Shown here: positions 60,478 through 64,000 of the stretch, one piece after another
How positions within the stretch are numbered: position 1 is the stretch's first letter
Layout of the letters: every line of letters begins with the position of its first letter
Assembly (NCBI GenBank): GCA_024403035.1
Contig: JAKSSP010000007.1
Span: 1 to 64,000, forward strand
Direction of reading: 5' to 3'
DNA from: Mogibacterium sp.
Lineage (GTDB): Bacteria > Bacillota > Clostridia > Peptostreptococcales > Anaerovoracaceae
DNA: 64,000 bases
Made by a program: the position numbers and the translations under genes
The notes under the pieces: generated by a model
Database searches by the model: none
What the model was told of the DNA's origin: nothing
Seen by the model: only the letters and a program-made list of their open reading frames with translations

Positions 60478-60954
60478 ATGTTCAGAAAAATGAGAAGGAG
60501 CCCGCAGGCCCTGAGCCATGAAGAGATGATCGATCTTCTGAAGACAGAGACCAGAGGAGTCATGTCCGTACAGGGCGACGACGGATATCCATATGGATTC
60601 CCTATCAATCATTACTACGATGAAGAGGTAAACAAGATATATATCCATGGAGCCGACTTTGGCCACCGAGTCGACGCGGTAAAGCGGGATCCGAAGGTAT
60701 CGTATTGCGTATTTGGTCAGGAGTATCAGGTAGAAGGCGATTGGGCCAAGTATGTCAGGAGTGTCATAGTTTTTGGCAAGGCAGAACTGATAGAAGAGCA
60801 GGATGAAGTCATCAGGATCAGCAGGCTGCTCTGCGACAAGTTCCCATGTCCGCAGGAGTATGTTGAGAAGGAGATATCCAAGGACGCAGGCAGGACCCTC
60901 ATAATCGCGATCGATATTGAGGACATGAACGGTAAACTGGTCCATGAGGCATAG
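60478..60954 (+). CDS. Pyridoxamine 5'-phosphate oxidase-fold flavin protein (NimA-like)
   Basis: 158 residues of the split-barrel FMN-binding family. Residues LSHEEMIDLLKTETRGVMSVQGDDGYPYGFPINHYY and IHGADFGHRVDAVKRDPKVSYCVFG match NimA-type 5-nitroimidazole reductases/antioxidant-like proteins. The real substrate is not shown. The ATG at 60478 follows AGGAGG; a GTG lies 3 bp earlier. Confidence 0.85.
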   Translation: MFRKMRRSPQALSHEEMIDLLKTETRGVMSVQGDDGYPYGFPINHYYDEEVNKIYIHGADFGHRVDAVKRDPKVSYCVFGQEYQVEGDWAKYVRSVIVFGKAELIEEQDEVIRISRLLCDKFPCPQEYVEKEISKDAGRTLIIAIDIEDMNGKLVHEA

Positions 60955-60960
60955 GATGAC

Positions 60961-61584
60961 ATGGAATTGAGATGCGTTATAGTCGGCGGGGCAAAAATAA
61001 GGGACTATGAAAGGGCACGCTCATATCTGCGCAGCGATGACTATGTCATTTACTGTGACAGCGGGCTCAGCCATATGGAAGGGCTTGGCGTGGAACCTTC
61101 GCTTATAGTGGGCGATTTCGATTCATACGACGATCCGCATCTGGACGTGGAGACAATAACTCTTCCGGTTGCAAAGGACGATACTGATACAGTCTATGCG
61201 ATGCGGGAGGGTATAAGGCGCGGCTATAAAGAATTCCTGCTTCTCGGAGCCATCGGATCCAGACTGGATCACACTCTGGTAAACGCATACATACTCACGA
61301 GCCTTGAAAACAGGGGCTGCCACGGCATCATTATTGATGATTACTCTGAGATAGAGATAGTATCATCGATGGCGGCAGTGGCTGACAGCTATCCGTTTTT
61401 CTCACTGGTAGCCATGGAAGGTGACGCGCATGGAGTGACGATCAGAAACGCGAAATTCGAGATCGAAGACGCCGTGATCGGACCTGACTACCAGTACGCG
61501 ACAAGCAATGAACTGCTGCAGGGAAAAACTGCCGAGATCACAGTTAAGGACGGACGCCTTTTGCTGATAAAAATCACTGAGTAA
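60961..61584 (+). CDS. thiN: Thiamine pyrophosphokinase
   Basis: 207 residues. DYVIYCDSGLSHMEGLGVEPSLIVGDFDSYDDP (nucleotide-binding Asp cluster) and LPVAKDDTDTVYAMREGIRRGYKEFLLLGAIGSRLDHTL are the family core. Converts thiamine to thiamine diphosphate. Starts 6 bp after the NimA-like gene; no good ribosome site is visible (GGATGACATGG region). Confidence 0.93.
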   Translation: MELRCVIVGGAKIRDYERARSYLRSDDYVIYCDSGLSHMEGLGVEPSLIVGDFDSYDDPHLDVETITLPVAKDDTDTVYAMREGIRRGYKEFLLLGAIGSRLDHTLVNAYILTSLENRGCHGIIIDDYSEIEIVSSMAAVADSYPFFSLVAMEGDAHGVTIRNAKFEIEDAVIGPDYQYATSNELLQGKTAEITVKDGRLLLIKITE

Positions 61585-61663
61585 AGCCTGTGCAAAGCCT
61601 TGCTCTCATTGATAACTCCGCCTGTTTCATGATAGACTTATACAAATATGAAGGAGGCGGCTC

Positions 61664-62860
61664 ATGGACAGAACAGGCGTGTCAGAACTGACTTTCAGCC
61701 CTACAATAGACACAAAGGTCCTGCGTGAAGCAGGTATAGGTTTTTCATCCACGTATACGATACTGCCCGGCTTTTGTGATGTGCATGTGCACTTCAGAGA
61801 ACCGGGTTTTTCATATAAAGAAACTATAGGGACGGGTTCAAAGGCGGCAGCCCGTGGCGGATATACAGCTGTCTGCACCATGCCGAATCTTGACCCGGTC
61901 TCAGATTCGCCGGAGCATCTGAAGATGCAGCAGGACATCATCGACAGGGATGCCTGCATCCACGTCTATCCTTATGCGGCTATTACTGTCGGACAGAAGG
62001 GCGATCAGCTTGCAGACCTGACCGGGATGGCTGACGGCTGCATCGCTTTTTCGGATGACGGGCACGGCGTGCAATCTGATGACATGATGAGAGAGGCGAT
62101 GCTGAAGGCTAAGTCTCTCGGTAAGATCATCACGGCTCACTGCGAGGTGAACAGTCTGCTCAGAGGCGGCTATATACATGACGGAAAGTATGCGGCAGAG
62201 CACGGACACAGAGGCATATGCTCTGAGTCAGAATGGCGCCAGATAGAACGCGACCTCAGGCTCGCCGACGAGACAGGATGCGCGTACCATGTGTGCCATA
62301 TCTCGACAAAGGAGAGCGTCAGCATCATAAGAGACGCCAAAAAGAGCGGAGTGGATGTGACCTGTGAGACCGGTCCTCATTATCTTCTGCTGGACGACAG
62401 CATGCTGAAAGAGGACGGCAAGTGGAAGATGAATCCGCCGCTCCGTGACGCATCCGACAGGGAGGCTCTTCTGGAGGGAATAATCGACGGCACTATCGAC
62501 TGCATAGCGACAGACCACGCACCGCATTCAGCAGAAGAAAAATCGCGAGGTCTGGAGAAATCGGCGTTCGGCATAGTCGGGATAGAGACGGCATTCCCGC
62601 TCACATATACATATCTGGTGATGCCGGGCATCATCACGATGGATAAGCTGGAGCAGCTGCTGGTGTACAACCCGCGCAGGCGCTTTGGCATTCCTCTTGG
62701 AAATGATTATTCGGTCTGGGATCTGACCGAAGAATGGACTATAGAAAAGGAAGAACTGCTTTCGATGGGTAAGGCGACGCCTTTCGAGGGCTGGCGCGTC
62801 ATGGGACGCAATTATCTTACGGTATGCGGCGGAAAGATCGCATACAGCGCTGCCCGGTAG
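61664..62860 (+). CDS. pyrC: Dihydroorotase
   Basis: 398 residues. Third step of pyrimidine synthesis. Metal ligands are in DVHVHFREPG (about 41-50), the middle His in ITAHCEV, and the catalytic Asp in ATDHAPHS (about 284-291). AAGGAGGCGG precedes the ATG. First gene of a pyr operon that continues past the window; no PyrR attenuator is visible in the 79-bp leader. Confidence 0.94.
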   Translation: MDRTGVSELTFSPTIDTKVLREAGIGFSSTYTILPGFCDVHVHFREPGFSYKETIGTGSKAAARGGYTAVCTMPNLDPVSDSPEHLKMQQDIIDRDACIHVYPYAAITVGQKGDQLADLTGMADGCIAFSDDGHGVQSDDMMREAMLKAKSLGKIITAHCEVNSLLRGGYIHDGKYAAEHGHRGICSESEWRQIERDLRLADETGCAYHVCHISTKESVSIIRDAKKSGVDVTCETGPHYLLLDDSMLKEDGKWKMNPPLRDASDREALLEGIIDGTIDCIATDHAPHSAEEKSRGLEKSAFGIVGIETAFPLTYTYLVMPGIITMDKLEQLLVYNPRRRFGIPLGNDYSVWDLTEEWTIEKEELLSMGKATPFEGWRVMGRNYLTVCGGKIAYSAAR

Positions 62861-62877
62861 AACAGAGAGAAGAAGGT

Positions 62878-63627
62878 ATGAAACAGAATATCTATACTGT
62901 GATCGAGAACAGAAGGCTCACGCCAACGACATGGCTGATGAAGCTTGAGGGCGATGTGAGGGGCATTACGGCGCCGGGTCAGTTTATCAACATCAAGCTG
63001 GACGGACATTTTCTGCGCCGGCCTATCAGCATCTGCGACCTGAGCCGTGATTCCATCACCATTATTTACAAGGTGCTGGGACACGGGACCGATGAGATGA
63101 CACGTCTGCCGTACGGGCATCAGCTTGACGTGCTCGCAGGACTCGGGAACGGATACAGCAGGAGCGATGCAGGAGACAGACCGCTTCTGATAGGCGGAGG
63201 AGTCGGCATTCCGCCGCTTTATCTGACCGCGAGACTGATCGACCCTAAGCCGACTGTCATACTCGGCTTCAACAACAGGGGCGAGATGTTCCTTGTGGAT
63301 GAATTCAAAGCACTTGGCGCGCGTGTCATAGTGGCGACTGCAGACGGCAGTGAGGGCGTGAACGGATTCGTGACAGATGCCTTTGACGAGCTTATAGCGC
63401 AGGGAGAGACTTTCTCGCACTTCTTCACATGCGGTCCTGAGCCTATGCTGAGAGCCGTATACGACAAGGTGTATAAGGAAGCAGGCATAAGCGGCCAGAT
63501 GAGCTTCGAAGAGCGCATGGGCTGCGGATTCGGCGCCTGTATGGGATGCAGCATGAAGACCAAAGACGGATACAAGAGGATATGCAAAGACGGGCCTGTG
63601 CTCAGAACGGAGGAACTGCCATGGTAG
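62878..63627 (+). CDS. pyrK: Dihydroorotate dehydrogenase electron-transfer subunit
   Basis: 249 residues. FAD-binding LRRPISICDLS and NAD-binding LLIGGGVGIPPLY are followed by the [2Fe-2S] cysteine pattern CGFGACMGCSMKTKDGYKRIC (about 218-238). It connects PyrD to NAD. ATG 62878 follows AGAAGG; the frame is open to 62824 upstream inside pyrC. Overlaps pyrD by 7 bases. Confidence 0.94.
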   Translation: MKQNIYTVIENRRLTPTTWLMKLEGDVRGITAPGQFINIKLDGHFLRRPISICDLSRDSITIIYKVLGHGTDEMTRLPYGHQLDVLAGLGNGYSRSDAGDRPLLIGGGVGIPPLYLTARLIDPKPTVILGFNNRGEMFLVDEFKALGARVIVATADGSEGVNGFVTDAFDELIAQGETFSHFFTCGPEPMLRAVYDKVYKEAGISGQMSFEERMGCGFGACMGCSMKTKDGYKRICKDGPVLRTEELPW

Positions 63628-64000
63628 ATACAAGAGTAGATCTCTGCGGCATAACGCTCGACAACCCGGTCATCCCGGCTTCAGGCACATTCGGTTACGG
63701 CTATGAGTTCGGAGTGCTTTACGATATCAATTGCCTTGGGACGTTCTCGTTCAAGGGTACTACGCTGAATCCGAGGTTCGGCAACGAGACACCGCGTATC
63801 GCCGAATGTCCGTCGGGCATGCTCAATTCCGTAGGACTGCAGAACCCGGGAGTCGACACAGTCATAAGGGAGGAGCTCCCAAGGCTGGCAGGGCTTTTCC
63901 GCAAACCTGTGATGGCCAACGTGAGCGGCTTTTCGCCTGAAGAATACGCAGAGGTAGTAAAGAGGTTCGACAGGTCGCTTGTATCGGGCATGATAGGCTG
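63621..64000 (+). CDS. pyrD: Dihydroorotate dehydrogenase, catalytic subunit, 3' end outside the window
   Basis: About 126 residues seen, class 1B. LDNPVIPASGTFGYGYEF, GTFSFKGTTLNPRFGNETPRIAE and LNSVGLQNPGVD are the FMN-site and orotate-site pattern of the NAD-dependent PyrD partnered with PyrK. GGAGGAACTGCC precedes the ATG. The gene continues beyond base 64000. Confidence 0.94.
   Translation, partial: MVDTRVDLCGITLDNPVIPASGTFGYGYEFGVLYDINCLGTFSFKGTTLNPRFGNETPRIAECPSGMLNSVGLQNPGVDTVIREELPRLAGLFRKPVMANVSGFSPEEYAEVVKRFDRSLVSGMIG

Noticed and set aside
61585..61663. PyrR-type attenuator before pyrC
   Set aside because: The 79-bp leader shows no terminator/antiterminator pair and no clear PyrR-binding loop.

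Overview
The window comes from a low-oxygen Clostridia-type Bacillota with about half G+C by eye. The evidence is the Bacillota-type class III fructose bisphosphatase, a GlgC/GlgD pair, a pyrophosphate-type phosphofructokinase, a flavodiiron protein, the tmk-holB-ricT-trmN6 order known from Bacillus and Clostridia, and an oppBCDF-A operon. I lean weakly towards the Eubacteriales and cannot name a genus. Almost all genes lie on the + strand, with good Shine-Dalgarno sites. There is one tRNA gene and no CRISPR array.

Layout. 1-8.7 kb: sugar-nucleotide and central-carbon enzymes (left-handed beta-helix protein, pyruvate kinase, a CofE-like ligase, GltX, a nucleotidyltransferase, PPi-PFK, an acyltransferase). 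8.7-10.5 kb: an ABC exporter on the - strand. 10.6-14 kb: tmk-holB-ricT-trmN6. 14.1-31.9 kb: one long run from two small membrane proteins through murA, class III FBP, a 31-residue membrane peptide and PrsW into a full glycogen operon (glgB, glgP, glgC, glgD, glgA, a GH13-GH77 fusion, a HAD-SGNH fusion with a frameshift). 32-38.1 kb: oligopeptide importer. 38.3-42.4 kb: PepF, a DUF3048 lipoprotein, pyridoxamine kinase.

42.40-47.66 kb: a small genomic island in the 3' end of a tRNA-Ala(CGC) gene. A 23-bp copy of the tRNA end marks the far boundary. Inside are a truncated tyrosine integrase, short direct repeats near both ends, a TetR-MATE efflux cassette with a palindromic operator, and an AbiEi/AbiEii type IV toxin-antitoxin pair whose promoter is flanked by two inverted repeats.

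47.7-64 kb: a divergent pair of an ECF S component and an unusual MocR regulator (GntR, class I aminotransferase and class IV aminotransferase domains, with the class I PLP lysine replaced by serine), probably for vitamin B6. Then come a LUD protein, a NifX-His/Cys-rich-FKBP fusion, a ROK kinase lacking the zinc motif, an acyl-ACP thioesterase, an internally deleted superoxide reductase next to flavodiiron FprA, a glycosyltransferase, a CDF transporter, Hsp33, thiamine pyrophosphokinase, and the start of a pyrimidine operon (pyrC-pyrK-pyrD, cut by the window end).

The strongest candidates for something undescribed are the three-domain MocR fusion with its operator, the NifX-FKBP metal-binding fusion, the mini superoxide reductase, and the compact tRNA-Ala island carrying efflux and AbiE modules.
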